DNA of 64,000 bases from Rhodomicrobium lacus (lineage in GTDB: Bacteria; Pseudomonadota; Alphaproteobacteria; Rhizobiales; Rhodomicrobiaceae): NCBI RefSeq assembly GCF_003992725.1, contig NZ_RZNF01000012.1:310001-374000 (forward strand), given 5' to 3'. This document shows, piece by piece, positions 1-8,493 of this stretch (its first letter is position 1; each line of letters opens with the position of its first letter). Both the position numbers and the translations under genes were made by a program. Below the pieces are notes generated by a model. The model made no database searches. It had not been told where the DNA came from and worked only from the letters and a program-made list of their open reading frames with translations.

Positions 1-286
1 TTTCATACATACCCTTCGTATGCAGGCGAAACGCCTCGATTGCCGCGCTGACGATGGCTTCCTTGGAGGGGAAATGATTGTAGAAGGAGCCGTAGCCGAC
101 GTCCGCCCGCGCGGTAATGTCCTGAATGACAAGCCCTTCGAGGCCGCGCTCGGCGACGATTTCATATGTCGCCCTCAGAAGCTTGCGGCGCGTGTCCTCC
201 CGGCGCCGGTCGGAGCGGCTCTTCAGAAGGCGATGCGCCGAGGCACTTTCTTCAAGGGCGGGCAGTGCAGACTTGACCAATATCAA
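1..286 (-). CDS. TetR-family transcriptional regulator (3' part outside window)
   Basis: The minus strand reads from a TTG at 284-286 (AAAGGA-type ribosome site just upstream) into a TetR N-terminal DNA-binding domain. It shows ILRATYEIVAERG-like helix 1, then DITARADVGYGSFYNHFPSKEAIV, written here in shortened form as DITARADVG / GSFYNHFPSKE, the hallmark TetR helix-turn-helix. About 95 residues are visible; the ligand-binding C-terminal part lies beyond position 1. A second TTG at 278-280 is possible. It is divergent from an FMN reductase and two SMR transporter genes, so it may repress that operon in response to a toxic small molecule; that role is inferred from context only. Confidence 0.8.
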   Translation of the reverse strand, partial: MILVKSALPALEESASAHRLLKSRSDRRREDTRRKLLRATYEIVAERGLEGLVIQDITARADVGYGSFYNHFPSKEAIVSAAIEAFRLHTKGMYE

Positions 287-291
287 AGCTC

Positions 292-303
292 CTTTAACTA
301 AAG
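292..303. promoter_or_regulatory. Short inverted repeat at the TetR start (possible operator part)
   Basis: CTTTA-AC-TAAAG is a perfect 5-bp inverted repeat with a 2-bp spacer. It lies directly upstream of the TetR start and in the divergent gap before the FMN reductase. The position suits autoregulation, but the repeat is short and could be chance. Confidence 0.3.
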
Positions 304-426
304 TTTATGGGACACGACTCTGAGACTTTTTTATGAACCGCGTGCATGGGCTTGGCGCCCACACCGCCGCGTGACATGATTCGCGCCCCGAAGCTCGCGC
401 AGCCAACGCCGATCCGGAGATGAGAC

Positions 427-984
427 GTGCTTAAAATCGTCGGTGTTACGGGAAGCGTGTCCTCGCCCTCGCGAACGCGCTCTGTCGTCGAGGCGACGCT
501 CGCCCGCGTCGGGGATGCGCCCGATGTCGAACAAACGCTCCTCGATATCGCGGAACTTCTGCCCTGGCTCGCCATCCGCTGCCGCGACGAGGCGGCGCCG
601 CCTGTGATTCGCGCGCTTGACGCCATCGAGAAGGCGGACCTCCTCATCGTCGGCACCCCCGTCTACAAGGGATCGTATACGGGGATGCTGAAGCACCTGA
701 TCGATCTTCTCAACTACCCTGCCCTGCTCAAGACGCCGGTGGGCCTCATCGCGGTTGGCGGCAGCGACCGCCACGCGCTTGTCATCGAGCATGAGCTTCG
801 CCCGCTTTTCGGATTCTTCGGCGCAAAGACGCTGCCCACCGGCATCTTTTTGTCCGACAAGACCATCGAGGGCGGCCGGATCATCGACGAAGCGGCAAAC
901 GCGCGCCTCGACCATCTCGTAAGCGAAGCGGTGCATGAACTCGATCTCGTCCGCCTCAGGAAAGCCAAGGCAACGACAAGTTAA
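427..984 (+). CDS. NADPH-dependent FMN reductase (MsuE/SsuE-like)
   Basis: The 185-residue flavodoxin-fold protein begins MLKIVGVTGSVSSPSRTR, the phosphate-binding loop of NADPH-dependent FMN reductases. It continues with LLIVGTPVYKGSYTGMLKHL, written here in part as GTPVYKGSYTG, the flavin-ring contact typical of MsuE/SsuE proteins. Family members reduce free FMN for two-component monooxygenases (for example in sulfonate use) or act as quinone/chromate/azo reductases. No monooxygenase lies nearby; instead two SMR transporter genes follow 64 bp downstream and a TetR gene is divergent. A detoxification role is therefore as likely as sulfur scavenging. Confidence 0.8.
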   Translation: MLKIVGVTGSVSSPSRTRSVVEATLARVGDAPDVEQTLLDIAELLPWLAIRCRDEAAPPVIRALDAIEKADLLIVGTPVYKGSYTGMLKHLIDLLNYPALLKTPVGLIAVGGSDRHALVIEHELRPLFGFFGAKTLPTGIFLSDKTIEGGRIIDEAANARLDHLVSEAVHELDLVRLRKAKATTS

Positions 985-1048
985 CGGGCCGTCCTGAAAT
1001 CGCCTCGATAATGGCGGATGGCATGCATCCAATCTATCGAGGAACGTC

Positions 1049-1477
1049 ATGATCATAAACGGCAGGCTGAGGTGGAAACTCCTCATCGGGCTTATCGCCG
1101 CGATCGCCTTCGACACGACGCTTCAAATCGTCTGGAAGACCGCCGTTCTGGACGCGCCGGAAGTCAACCTCTCGGTATCATCGACAGTGTCGGGAATTTT
1201 CGGAAATCCGCTGTTCCTCGGCGTCGTCGCCATCATGACGCTGCAATTCTTCAATTGGCTCATGGTGCTGGGTGAAGCCGATCTCTCCTATGCGAAGCCC
1301 ATTGCGTCGCTTAGCTTCGCTTCCGTGCCGGTCACGTCCGTGCTGCTTCTGCACGAAACCTTCGATGCGGTTGAGGTGGCGGGTGTGATCTTCGTGATCG
1401 CGGGCGTCTTCTTCATCAGCCAGACAAAACCGCTCACAAGCGAACCCAACCTTTCATCCCGGCCCGAAGCATCATGA
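1049..1477 (+). CDS. SMR/EamA-type small membrane transporter, subunit 1
   Basis: A 142-residue protein with four predicted membrane helices and the start MIINGRLRWKLLIGLIAA. An AGGAACGTC ribosome site precedes the ATG. Near its end it carries SLSFASVPVTSVLLLHETF and an hydrophobic last helix, the pattern of drug/metabolite transporters of the SMR/EamA type. Its stop codon overlaps the start of the next gene as ATGA, so the two are translationally coupled and probably form a heteromeric pair like EbrAB/YkkCD. The C-terminal tail after the last helix is short and polar. The substrate cannot be read from sequence. Confidence 0.7.
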   Translation: MIINGRLRWKLLIGLIAAIAFDTTLQIVWKTAVLDAPEVNLSVSSTVSGIFGNPLFLGVVAIMTLQFFNWLMVLGEADLSYAKPIASLSFASVPVTSVLLLHETFDAVEVAGVIFVIAGVFFISQTKPLTSEPNLSSRPEAS

Positions 1478-1806
1478 ACGGCACCACCCTCGGAATCCTG
1501 CTCGTCGTCCTCTGCGCTCTTCTCGAAGGCATCGGGCAGGTGTTCCTCAAGAAATCCACCATGACGAAAATGCGCTGGTTCATGTGGATTTCGGCCGGCG
1601 TGATCGCGCTCGCCGCCGAGGCGCTGATCTACACCGAAGCGCTGAAGCTCCTCGATGTGAGCGTGGCCTTCACGATTTGCAGCCTGAACCTCATCGCCAT
1701 CACCATCCTCTCGCGGTTCATCCTGCGCGAGGAAGTGACAAGGACGCGCTGGATCGGCGTCGGCCTGATTTTCGTCGGCGCGGCGCTGGTCATGACGCGC
1801 GCCTGA
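1474..1806 (+). CDS. SMR-family transporter (EmrE-like), subunit 2
   Basis: A 110-residue, four-helix protein of usual SMR length. The first helix contains a Glu in the ALLEGIGQVFLKKS stretch, matching the single membrane-embedded acidic residue used for proton-coupled export in EmrE relatives. The C-terminal GVGLIFVGAALVMTRA helix is typical. The ATG overlaps the stop of the upstream transporter gene. A paired SMR pump downstream of a reductase and a divergent TetR regulator suggests an inducible efflux/detoxification operon (inference). Confidence 0.7.
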   Translation: MNGTTLGILLVVLCALLEGIGQVFLKKSTMTKMRWFMWISAGVIALAAEALIYTEALKLLDVSVAFTICSLNLIAITILSRFILREEVTRTRWIGVGLIFVGAALVMTRA

Positions 1807-2194
1807 CAGCCGGGTTCCGCCACCTCGGAAACCGTCGCTTCACGAGACATGCCGTCCCGAATTCGAGCATCGTCCGTTCTCTGACTCCAACCAAAAATCG
1901 CCGGAGCGGGATCCGATCGGGTTGATCCAGGCCGTCGATGGGCCATCCACATCTGCCGCGACGGACGCGGAAAAATGTCGGTTGATTGCGCTCGGACCGC
2001 AAAACGGGAGGCGCATGCACAATACGCAATCACCGGACCTTGTGTATGCAATACGTGCTTTCAAAAAGCTATATTGCATACAAATGCCGCGATCACGCTA
2101 ACTTCAGAGCGTGCAACGCTTTTTAAGGAGGTGGTTGTTTCGCCACGTCATGCGTGTTTGCTAGCCTGAAAACAGGGCAGCAGGACGTGTCACC
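1807..2194. other. Intergenic region and leader before matB
   Basis: 388 bp without a convincing gene. It holds the inverted repeat at 2043-2082 (see separate entry). Between that repeat and matB is a very strong Shine-Dalgarno-like AAGGAGGT at 2125-2132 that does not serve matB, whose own weaker AGGAC lies at 2182-2186. Short open frames here are shadows or lack support. Confidence 0.6.
2043..2082. promoter_or_regulatory. Perfect 11-bp inverted repeat, probable operator of matB
   Basis: TGTATGCAATA (2043-2053) and its exact reverse complement TATTGCATACA (2072-2082) are separated by 18 bp. Each arm contains TTGCATACA, one base from the TTGTATACA-type core bound by GntR/FadR-family regulators, including MatR of malonate operons in rhizobia. 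The element lies 112 bp before the matB start. No matR gene is in the window. The assignment to a GntR-type regulator is inference. Confidence 0.55.
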
Positions 2195-3712
2195 ATGTCA
2201 GGAACAAACCATCTATTTTCAGAGCTGAGCGCGAATTGGGCCGATCTGGACAAGGTCGCGCTGGAGACGGGTGAAGGCCGACAGTTCCGTTACCGCGACA
2301 TCCTCGCGCTGACCGCGCGGTTCGCGAACGCTCTCGTCGCGACCGGTGTCAAGCCGGGCGACCGCGTGGCCGTGCAGGTGGAAAAGTCGCCGGAAGCGCT
2401 GTTCCTCTATCTCGCCTGCGTGCGCGCCGGTGCCGCCTATCTGCCGCTGAACACGGCCTACACCGACGCCGAGCTTGAGTATTTTCTCGGCGACGCGGAG
2501 CCGACCGTCTTCATCGCCCGTCCCTCGCATGCCAACGCGCCTGCGCTTTGCACCAAAACGGGCGTCGCGGGCTGCTATACGCTCGGCACCGTAGGGGACG
2601 GCACGCTGATCGAGCTTGCCGCCGACAAGGCCGAAACCTTCGAAAATATCGCGCGCGGCCCGGACGATCTCGCCGCGATCCTTTACACGTCGGGCACCAC
2701 GGGCCGCTCAAAGGGCGCGATGACGACGCACGAGAACCTCGCCTCGAATGCGCGCGCGCTCGCCGAATACTGGCGCTTCACGGACAAGGACGTGCTGCTG
2801 CACGCGCTGCCGATCTTCCACACGCACGGGCTGTTCGTCGCCTCGAACGTGATCTTCCGTTCCGGCGCGTCGATGCTGTTCCTGCCGAAGTTCGAGCCGA
2901 ACGAGGTGTTCCGCCTGCTGCCGCGCGCGACAACGATGATGGGCGTGCCCACCTTCTACACCCGCCTCATCGACGACCCGCGCCTCTCCCGCGAGACGAC
3001 GAAGGACATGCGCCTGTTCATCTCTGGCTCGGCGCCGCTTCTCGCCGACACGCATCGCGCCTTCGAGGAGAAAACGGGCCACCGCATCCTCGAACGCTAC
3101 GGCATGACCGAGACGAACATGATCACGTCGAACCCGTATGACGGCGAGCGCGTGCCGGGTGCCGTCGGCTTCCCGCTGCCGGGTGTGGCGGTGCGCATCG
3201 CGAACCCGGAAACGGGCGAGCTTCTCGGCGCCGACGAAATCGGCATGATCGAGGTGACGGGGCCGAACGTATTCATCGGCTACTGGCGCATGCCGGAGAA
3301 GACCGCGTCCGAGTTCCGCGACGGCTGGTTCATCACGGGCGACCTCGGCAAGATCGACGCGTCGGGCTATGTGCATATCGTCGGGCGCGGCAAGGATCTC
3401 GTGATCACCGGCGGCTACAACGTCTATCCGAAGGAAGTGGAAAGCGAGATCGACGCGCTGCCGGGTGTGTTCGAAAGCGCCGTCATCGGCGTGCCACACC
3501 CGGATTTCGGTGAGGGCGTGGTTGCGGTCGTCGTGAAGACGAAGGACGCCACCACAGACGAGAAGACGATCCACGATGCGCTGAAGGTGAGGCTCGCGAA
3601 CTACAAGCTGCCGAAGCGCGTGTTCTTCGTGGACGCCCTGCCGCGCAACACCATGGCCAAGGTGCAGAAGAACGTGCTGCGCGACACGCACAAGGATCTG
3701 TTCAGGAGCTGA
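2195..3712 (+). CDS. matB: Malonyl-CoA synthetase (MatB)
   Basis: A 505-residue ANL-superfamily ligase, the normal length for MatB. It makes malonyl-CoA from malonate, CoA and ATP in the cytoplasm. Visible motifs: YTSGTTGRSKG (about 164-174, P-loop), the MatB-typical RYGMTETNM followed by NPYDGERVPG (about 301-322), GDLGKID, and NTMAKVQKN with the expected catalytic Lys near 489. The reading frame is closed by a TAG at 2162, so no earlier start is possible. There is no matA decarboxylase or matC carrier next to it, so it stands alone behind its own inverted-repeat operator. It could serve malonate scavenging or supply malonyl-CoA for lipid synthesis. Confidence 0.92.
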   Translation: MSGTNHLFSELSANWADLDKVALETGEGRQFRYRDILALTARFANALVATGVKPGDRVAVQVEKSPEALFLYLACVRAGAAYLPLNTAYTDAELEYFLGDAEPTVFIARPSHANAPALCTKTGVAGCYTLGTVGDGTLIELAADKAETFENIARGPDDLAAILYTSGTTGRSKGAMTTHENLASNARALAEYWRFTDKDVLLHALPIFHTHGLFVASNVIFRSGASMLFLPKFEPNEVFRLLPRATTMMGVPTFYTRLIDDPRLSRETTKDMRLFISGSAPLLADTHRAFEEKTGHRILERYGMTETNMITSNPYDGERVPGAVGFPLPGVAVRIANPETGELLGADEIGMIEVTGPNVFIGYWRMPEKTASEFRDGWFITGDLGKIDASGYVHIVGRGKDLVITGGYNVYPKEVESEIDALPGVFESAVIGVPHPDFGEGVVAVVVKTKDATTDEKTIHDALKVRLANYKLPKRVFFVDALPRNTMAKVQKNVLRDTHKDLFRS

Positions 3713-3748
3713 CGCCACCCGACTCGACGCGTCACCCGTCGAAAAGAA

Positions 3749-3798
3749 AAATCCCGTGCGCGCCGTACTGGAAGGGGACAGGGCGCGTCACGGGATTT
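3749..3798. terminator. Strong stem-loop between matB and nlpD-like gene
   Basis: AAATCCCGTG-CGCGCC (3749-3764) pairs with GGCGCG-T-CACGGGATTT (3782-3798) with one bulged base. It lies just after matB and before the 3' end of the convergent lipoprotein gene, with A/T runs on both outer sides, so it can act as a bidirectional terminator. Confidence 0.65.
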
Positions 3799-3946
3799 AG
3801 GGCGAAGGGCTTTTCCCTTCGCGTTCGCGCCATCTCCCTGCCACGGGAAAACGGCGGCGAAATATTTCGGATCGGAAGACGGGGGACGGAAAGAAGAGAG
3901 GGGGCGGGAAGCGGATACCGGTTGCGCCGGTACCCGCGATTTCAGA

Positions 3947-5824
3947 TTACGAGCCGAGGAGCGGAGCCGGATCGACGGGCTTCGCGTTCTTGCGGATCTC
4001 GAAGTGGAGCTGCGGCTGGCTCGCGTCGCCGGTCGAACCGGCCTTGGCAACCACCTGCCCGCGCTTCACCACATCGCACTTCTTGACCATGATCTCGTCC
4101 GTATGGGCGTAAGCCGTTACGAACTCGTCGGCATGACGGATCAGGATCAGATTGCCGAAGCCCGGCAGCTCGTCGCCGACATAGGCCACGACGCCATTCT
4201 CGGCGGCCTTGACGGGCGTGCCTTTCGGCACGGAGATCGTAAGCCCCTCGTTCACGCTGCCGTCCTGCTGGGGACCGAACTGCCCGATGATCATGCCTTC
4301 CACCGGCTTGCGGAAGCTTTTGCCCATGCGCGGCAGCGGATTGGCAAGCGCGGCCTCGCAGGTCGGCTCCTGCCGCGCGGACGTCATCTTGACGTCGGTC
4401 GGCGGCGCCTTCAGCGGGTTGGTCGCGTCGGCCACCTGCGGATGAGCGGGCTCCTGCGCGGCTTGTGCATCGGCGGCCTGCCGCTGCTGCGGCTCCGCAA
4501 TCGGTGCTTCCGGCTTCACGCCGTTCGACGCGATTTCCTGGCGCGGGGCTTCTCGTCCCGGAATGGCAAGCGTCTGGCCCACCTTGATGAGCCGCGCGTT
4601 CGGGATATGGTTGGCTTCGAGAATCTGCTTCTCGGTGAGCCCATACCCGCGAGCGATGGCGGCAACCGTCTCACCCTTTTTCACCACGTGGCAGCCGTCG
4701 CCCTGGCAGCCGACCGGCTGAGCCTTCGGCGCCTGATCCGTCGCCATCTTCGCTGGATCTGAGCCGGGGATCAGCAAATCCATGCCCGGACGGACGTTGT
4801 TGTGCCGGTCGAGGCCGTTCGCGCGGGCGATCATGTCGACCGTGACGCCGTGGCGGATCGCCAGCGAATAGAGCGTGTCGCCGGGCTTCACGGTGACGGT
4901 CTTGCCGATGCCGCGTTCCGACGCAACCGTCGAGTTCGGCGACTTGATCTCCGTTCCATTCACGCCAGAGCCAGCGCGCGGGCCGAGCTTCGGCGTAAGC
5001 GCTTCTTCGCGGCGGCGCGGCTCATAGAAGTCGCGTTCTCCGGCGGCGGGGGCCGAAGAGTACTCGCGCGGCGCGGGCGAATAGTCGCGCGGTGCCGGTT
5101 CGGCGTAGCGCGGCGCGGGCCGTTGCTCGTAGGGCGGCGCGACCTCCGATCGCCGATCATTATAGACCGGCGGCGGAGGAGGAGGCGGTGCGTCGCGCTC
5201 GTAACGCGGTTCATAGACCGTCGGAGGCGGCGGAGGCGCCGGGGGCGTGTAATCGCGAGGCCCGTCATCGTAGGGGGTGTAGACGCGCGGCCCCGCATAG
5301 CTGCCATCGGGTAGCGGCGCCTGATTGTAGCGGCCATAACCGTCCGCCGTCTTCACGCCGTTCGCGGCCGAAGACTGCTGCTGCCCCGCAAGCGGAGGCA
5401 GATCGACGCGCGAAACCTGAAGATAACCGCCCTGCTGGGGAGTTGAGCTCGCAAGCTGGAAGCCGCCACCCTGCTGGTTCGGCTGATACGCGGCAGTCTG
5501 GGCATATCCGGTGGCGGCGGGCTGGCGCTGATAATTGGCCTGCGTCTGATAGGCCGCCTGAGTCTGATTGGCCTTTTGCCGGTAAGCGCTCTGGCTGTAG
5601 CTTGCCGAGCCGCTTCCCTGACGCGACGCGTCCGCGACACTCGAAGGCGCAGCTTGGGAGTAAGGGGCGGCCGCCGTCTCGTAGCCGCTTCCGAACGACG
5701 TTGAACTGAACCGCTCGGTTCCGCCGGAGCTGCATCCGCCCAACAGGACGCAACCGATACCGATCTTTAACGCTGCGCGTACATATGAGGGCTCGCGCTT
5801 GCCCACCGCATTTACTTTACTCAT
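3947..5824 (-). CDS. nlpD: NlpD-like lipoprotein: two LysM domains and a degenerate LytM (M23) domain
   Basis: Start chosen at the ATG 5822-5824, which gives a clean lipoprotein signal ending in LLGGC (lipidated Cys31); longer frames upstream lack this. The 625-residue protein has a Gln/Ala-rich then Pro/Tyr/Arg-rich linker (about 40-290), LysM 1 (about 306-350), LysM 2 (about 378-420) and a C-terminal M23/LytM domain (about 498-625). In that domain the first zinc motif, normally HxGxD, reads NEGLT, so two ligands are missing, while LHFEIR is kept. Such degenerate LytM proteins (NlpD, EnvC) do not cut peptidoglycan but activate amidases at division. Its position near surE and pcm fits nlpD. 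Confidence 0.8.
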   Translation of the reverse strand: MSKVNAVGKREPSYVRAALKIGIGCVLLGGCSSGGTERFSSTSFGSGYETAAAPYSQAAPSSVADASRQGSGSASYSQSAYRQKANQTQAAYQTQANYQRQPAATGYAQTAAYQPNQQGGGFQLASSTPQQGGYLQVSRVDLPPLAGQQQSSAANGVKTADGYGRYNQAPLPDGSYAGPRVYTPYDDGPRDYTPPAPPPPPTVYEPRYERDAPPPPPPPVYNDRRSEVAPPYEQRPAPRYAEPAPRDYSPAPREYSSAPAAGERDFYEPRRREEALTPKLGPRAGSGVNGTEIKSPNSTVASERGIGKTVTVKPGDTLYSLAIRHGVTVDMIARANGLDRHNNVRPGMDLLIPGSDPAKMATDQAPKAQPVGCQGDGCHVVKKGETVAAIARGYGLTEKQILEANHIPNARLIKVGQTLAIPGREAPRQEIASNGVKPEAPIAEPQQRQAADAQAAQEPAHPQVADATNPLKAPPTDVKMTSARQEPTCEAALANPLPRMGKSFRKPVEGMIIGQFGPQQDGSVNEGLTISVPKGTPVKAAENGVVAYVGDELPGFGNLILIRHADEFVTAYAHTDEIMVKKCDVVKRGQVVAKAGSTGDASQPQLHFEIRKNAKPVDPAPLLGS

Positions 5825-6007
5825 CGCAGCACACCTCACTTTCCTTAGGTTATGCGTGCGAGTGCTTAATATTGATTTAAACGGATCGACGATTATCGAA
5901 TGAACCCGGCGACCCGGGATCAACGTTCGGGGTGCGGCGATCCGCGCCCTGCGTATCGGTTGGCGATCCCTTCGCTGCATCAATCGTGCGACCTGGCGCA
6001 GGCCGCG

Positions 6008-6805
6008 CTAATGGGCAAACGCGAGGACGGCTCGTCCCCAACCCGGCGCATAGGCGTCGAGGGCCAGCTTGACCGTCATGATCAAACAGACCGTCACGAG
6101 CATCGGCCTGACGATTGCAGCGCCCCTCCCGATAACGACTTCGGCTCCCAGACGGGCCCCGATCACCTGCCCCAGCGCCATCAGCAGGCCAACCTCCCAG
6201 ACCACATTGCCGCCGACGATGAAAAAGGCGAGGGAGGCAATATTGCTGGTGAAATTCAGCACTTTCGTATGCGCGGTAGCCTTCGTCATCGTGAAGCCGA
6301 GCAACGACACGCACGCCACCACGAAAAAGGAGCCTGTTCCCGGTCCGAAAAAGCCGTCGTAGAAGCCGATGCTCGTTCCGACCAGAGCACCGAACATTGC
6401 GTGGCTCATGCGCTGGTGCCGTTCCACGTCCGAAATGTGAGGCGAGAACATGAAGTAAAGCGCACTGGCGATCAGAAGCACCGGGATCAGCGACCGAAGG
6501 AACCCCGGGTCGAGCGTTTGAACGAGGATTGCCCCGAGCGCGCCCCCGGCAAAGGTGAATGCGATCGGCACGCGGATTTCATCGAAGGAAACGTAACCCC
6601 TTCTGATGAACTTCAGCGAAGCCGAGAAACTTCCGAATGTGCCTTGCAGCTTGTTAGTAGCCAGAGCCGCCTGCACCGGGAGGCCCGCCGCCAGCAACGC
6701 CGGTATCGCCAGCAACCCGCCCCCGCCGGCAATGGCATCGACGAAGCCGGCGACAAGACCGACCGCCGTCAGAAGGACAGCGACCTCAGGCGAAAGATAG
6801 TCCAT
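6008..6805 (-). CDS. TauE/SafE (TSUP) family permease
   Basis: A 265-residue inner-membrane protein of the sulfite exporter TauE/SafE family. It has the typical start with VGLVAGFVDAIAGGGGLLAIPALL and the internal second repeat GFYDGFFGPGTGSFF, the two glycine-rich signatures of the YfcA branch; these are quoted in part. About eight membrane helices. It lies on the minus strand between pcm and the nlpD-like gene and breaks the usual pcm-nlpD adjacency. The family moves sulfur-containing or organic anions; the substrate here is unknown. Confidence 0.85.
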   Translation of the reverse strand: MDYLSPEVAVLLTAVGLVAGFVDAIAGGGGLLAIPALLAAGLPVQAALATNKLQGTFGSFSASLKFIRRGYVSFDEIRVPIAFTFAGGALGAILVQTLDPGFLRSLIPVLLIASALYFMFSPHISDVERHQRMSHAMFGALVGTSIGFYDGFFGPGTGSFFVVACVSLLGFTMTKATAHTKVLNFTSNIASLAFFIVGGNVVWEVGLLMALGQVIGARLGAEVVIGRGAAIVRPMLVTVCLIMTVKLALDAYAPGWGRAVLAFAH

Positions 6806-6897
6806 GAGCCCCTCAACGCGCTAAAGCGGGGCTCAATGCGCCGATGCCATCGCCAAGGCAAGCAGAATTTTGCGTGCCACAAGCGGCGCGGCGCAGG

Positions 6898-7515
6898 TCA
6901 GAGGAGCGGCACGAAGCGGACGGGAATAAGGCTCTGATAATCCACCCGGGTCTCGGCGCGGGCGACGAGCGCGATCCGCTGCGATGACGTCTTGCCGAGG
7001 GGAATCACCATGGCGCCGCAGGGGCCAAGCTGGCCCACGAGGTCGGGCGGTGCCGCGCTGACACCCGCCGTGACGAGAATCCGGTCGAAAAGCCGGTGCT
7101 CCGGCCAGCCCTTCGAGCCATCGCCACAGAGCGCGGTGATGTTGTCGAGACCAAGCGCCTTGAAACGACCGACCGCCAGCCGGTGAAGCTCCTCGTGAAT
7201 TTCTATCGTATAGACATGGCGCGCCAGCCGGGAGAGGATGGCGGTCTGATACCCTGAACCGGTGCCGATTTCGAGCACATCGTGCTTGCGCTGCACGTTC
7301 AGCCGCTCGGTCATGTAGGCGACAATATAGGGCTGCGAAATCGTCTGGCCGCATTCGATCGGAAGCGCTTCGTCGGCATAGGCAAGCGGCTTCAGATTTG
7401 CGGCCTCTATGAAGAAATCGCGGGGGATGTCCCTCATGGCAGCGAGCACGCGCGGATCGGCGATGGCGTTCCGCTGCAGAAGGTAGATCAGACTTTCCAG
7501 CCGCTCGTCCATCAT
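6898..7515 (-). CDS. pcm: Protein-L-isoaspartate O-methyltransferase
   Basis: Starts at ATG 7513-7515 (a second ATG follows directly) after a GGAGGGG ribosome site; the longer frame would run back into surE. The 206-residue protein carries the Pcm signature: a conserved PxxYADEALPIECGQTISQPYIVA region, then the SAM motif VLEIGTGSGYQTAIL and IEIHEEL; only key parts matter here (GTGSGY, GQTISQP). It repairs isoaspartyl residues in aged proteins in the cytoplasm. The gene is 32 bp downstream of surE, the common surE-pcm order. Confidence 0.93.
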   Translation of the reverse strand: MMDERLESLIYLLQRNAIADPRVLAAMRDIPRDFFIEAANLKPLAYADEALPIECGQTISQPYIVAYMTERLNVQRKHDVLEIGTGSGYQTAILSRLARHVYTIEIHEELHRLAVGRFKALGLDNITALCGDGSKGWPEHRLFDRILVTAGVSAAPPDLVGQLGPCGAMVIPLGKTSSQRIALVARAETRVDYQSLIPVRFVPLL

Positions 7516-7547
7516 AAGGTTTCCCCTCCGGACGCGACTGCCACCCC

Positions 7548-8312
7548 CTATTTTTCGATAAAGGCTGACAGTTTCCGACAGGTTTCTCTGTGCGTCAGGT
7601 TCAGGCAAAGCGGCGTGACAGATATTGCGCCCGACTTCACCGCGTGAAGGTCGGTCCCCTCCCCCGTGATCATGGACAGCGGCTTGAACCCCAGCCAGTA
7701 ATAGGGGTTGTTGCGCGTATCCATGCGGTCTTCGATGCGGAGATAGTCAGGGTCACGACGCCCTTGCTCGGTGATCTTAATTCTTTGGACACGTTCCGGT
7801 TCCCTGTCCGGAAAATTTACATTTAAAAAAACATCTTTCGGCCATCCCGCTTCCAGCAGCGTCCGAACGAGGTCGGCTCCAAGCTGCATCGGCGTCTGCC
7901 AGTGGATCCTGTCGAGATCTTCCCAGTCGACGGCGAGGCTCATGGCGATGGACGGAATGCCGAGCAGCGTCCCCTCGATGGCGCCCGCGATCGTGCCGGA
8001 ATAGGTCACGTCGTCGGCAACATTCGAGCCGCGGTTGACGCCCGACAGAACGAGGTCCGGTGCCTTGTCGGCCAGCACATGGCGCACGCCCATGATCACG
8101 CAGTCCGTCGGCGTACCCTTCACGGCGAAGATTCGGTCCGAGAGTTTGCGCAGGCGAAGCGGCTCGTGCAGCGTGAGCGAGTGCGCGGCGCCGCTCTGGT
8201 CGGTCTCGGGCGCGACCACCCAGACATCGTCGGAAAGATCGTTGGCGATCTTTTGAAGAACATCGAGCCCGGGCGCTTCGATGCCGTCGTCGTTCGTGAT
8301 GAGGATCCGCAT
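7548..8312 (-). CDS. surE: 5'/3'-nucleotidase SurE
   Basis: A 254-residue protein of usual length beginning MRILITNDDGIEAPG, with the metal-binding NDD motif at residues 7-9 and the GVNRGSNVADDVTYSGT active-site stretch that defines the SurE family. It removes phosphate from nucleoside 5'- and 3'-monophosphates and short polyphosphates, linked to stationary-phase and stress survival. First gene of the surE-pcm block; the divergent neighbour is a secreted esterase. Confidence 0.95.
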   Translation of the reverse strand: MRILITNDDGIEAPGLDVLQKIANDLSDDVWVVAPETDQSGAAHSLTLHEPLRLRKLSDRIFAVKGTPTDCVIMGVRHVLADKAPDLVLSGVNRGSNVADDVTYSGTIAGAIEGTLLGIPSIAMSLAVDWEDLDRIHWQTPMQLGADLVRTLLEAGWPKDVFLNVNFPDREPERVQRIKITEQGRRDPDYLRIEDRMDTRNNPYYWLGFKPLSMITGEGTDLHAVKSGAISVTPLCLNLTHRETCRKLSAFIEK

Positions 8313-8493
8313 GGCGGCTTTTTACGCCAAGCCCGCGCCCGCGTCACCTTCAAAGCGGCGCATCAGGTCTTTCGCCCGCTTCCTCGCTCGTCTGCCGCGC
8401 CCTGACGCAAGCTCGCCATCAGATTGCTTTCATCGTGCGCTTGAAGAATGCCGGCGCCGACAGTGGCGCGACTGCTCTCGCCCAGGGGCGACC

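Noticed and set aside
1975-2169. 64-codon frame over the matB operator
   Set aside because: It crosses the inverted repeat, has no ribosome site at its start and ends right after the unused strong ribosome site.
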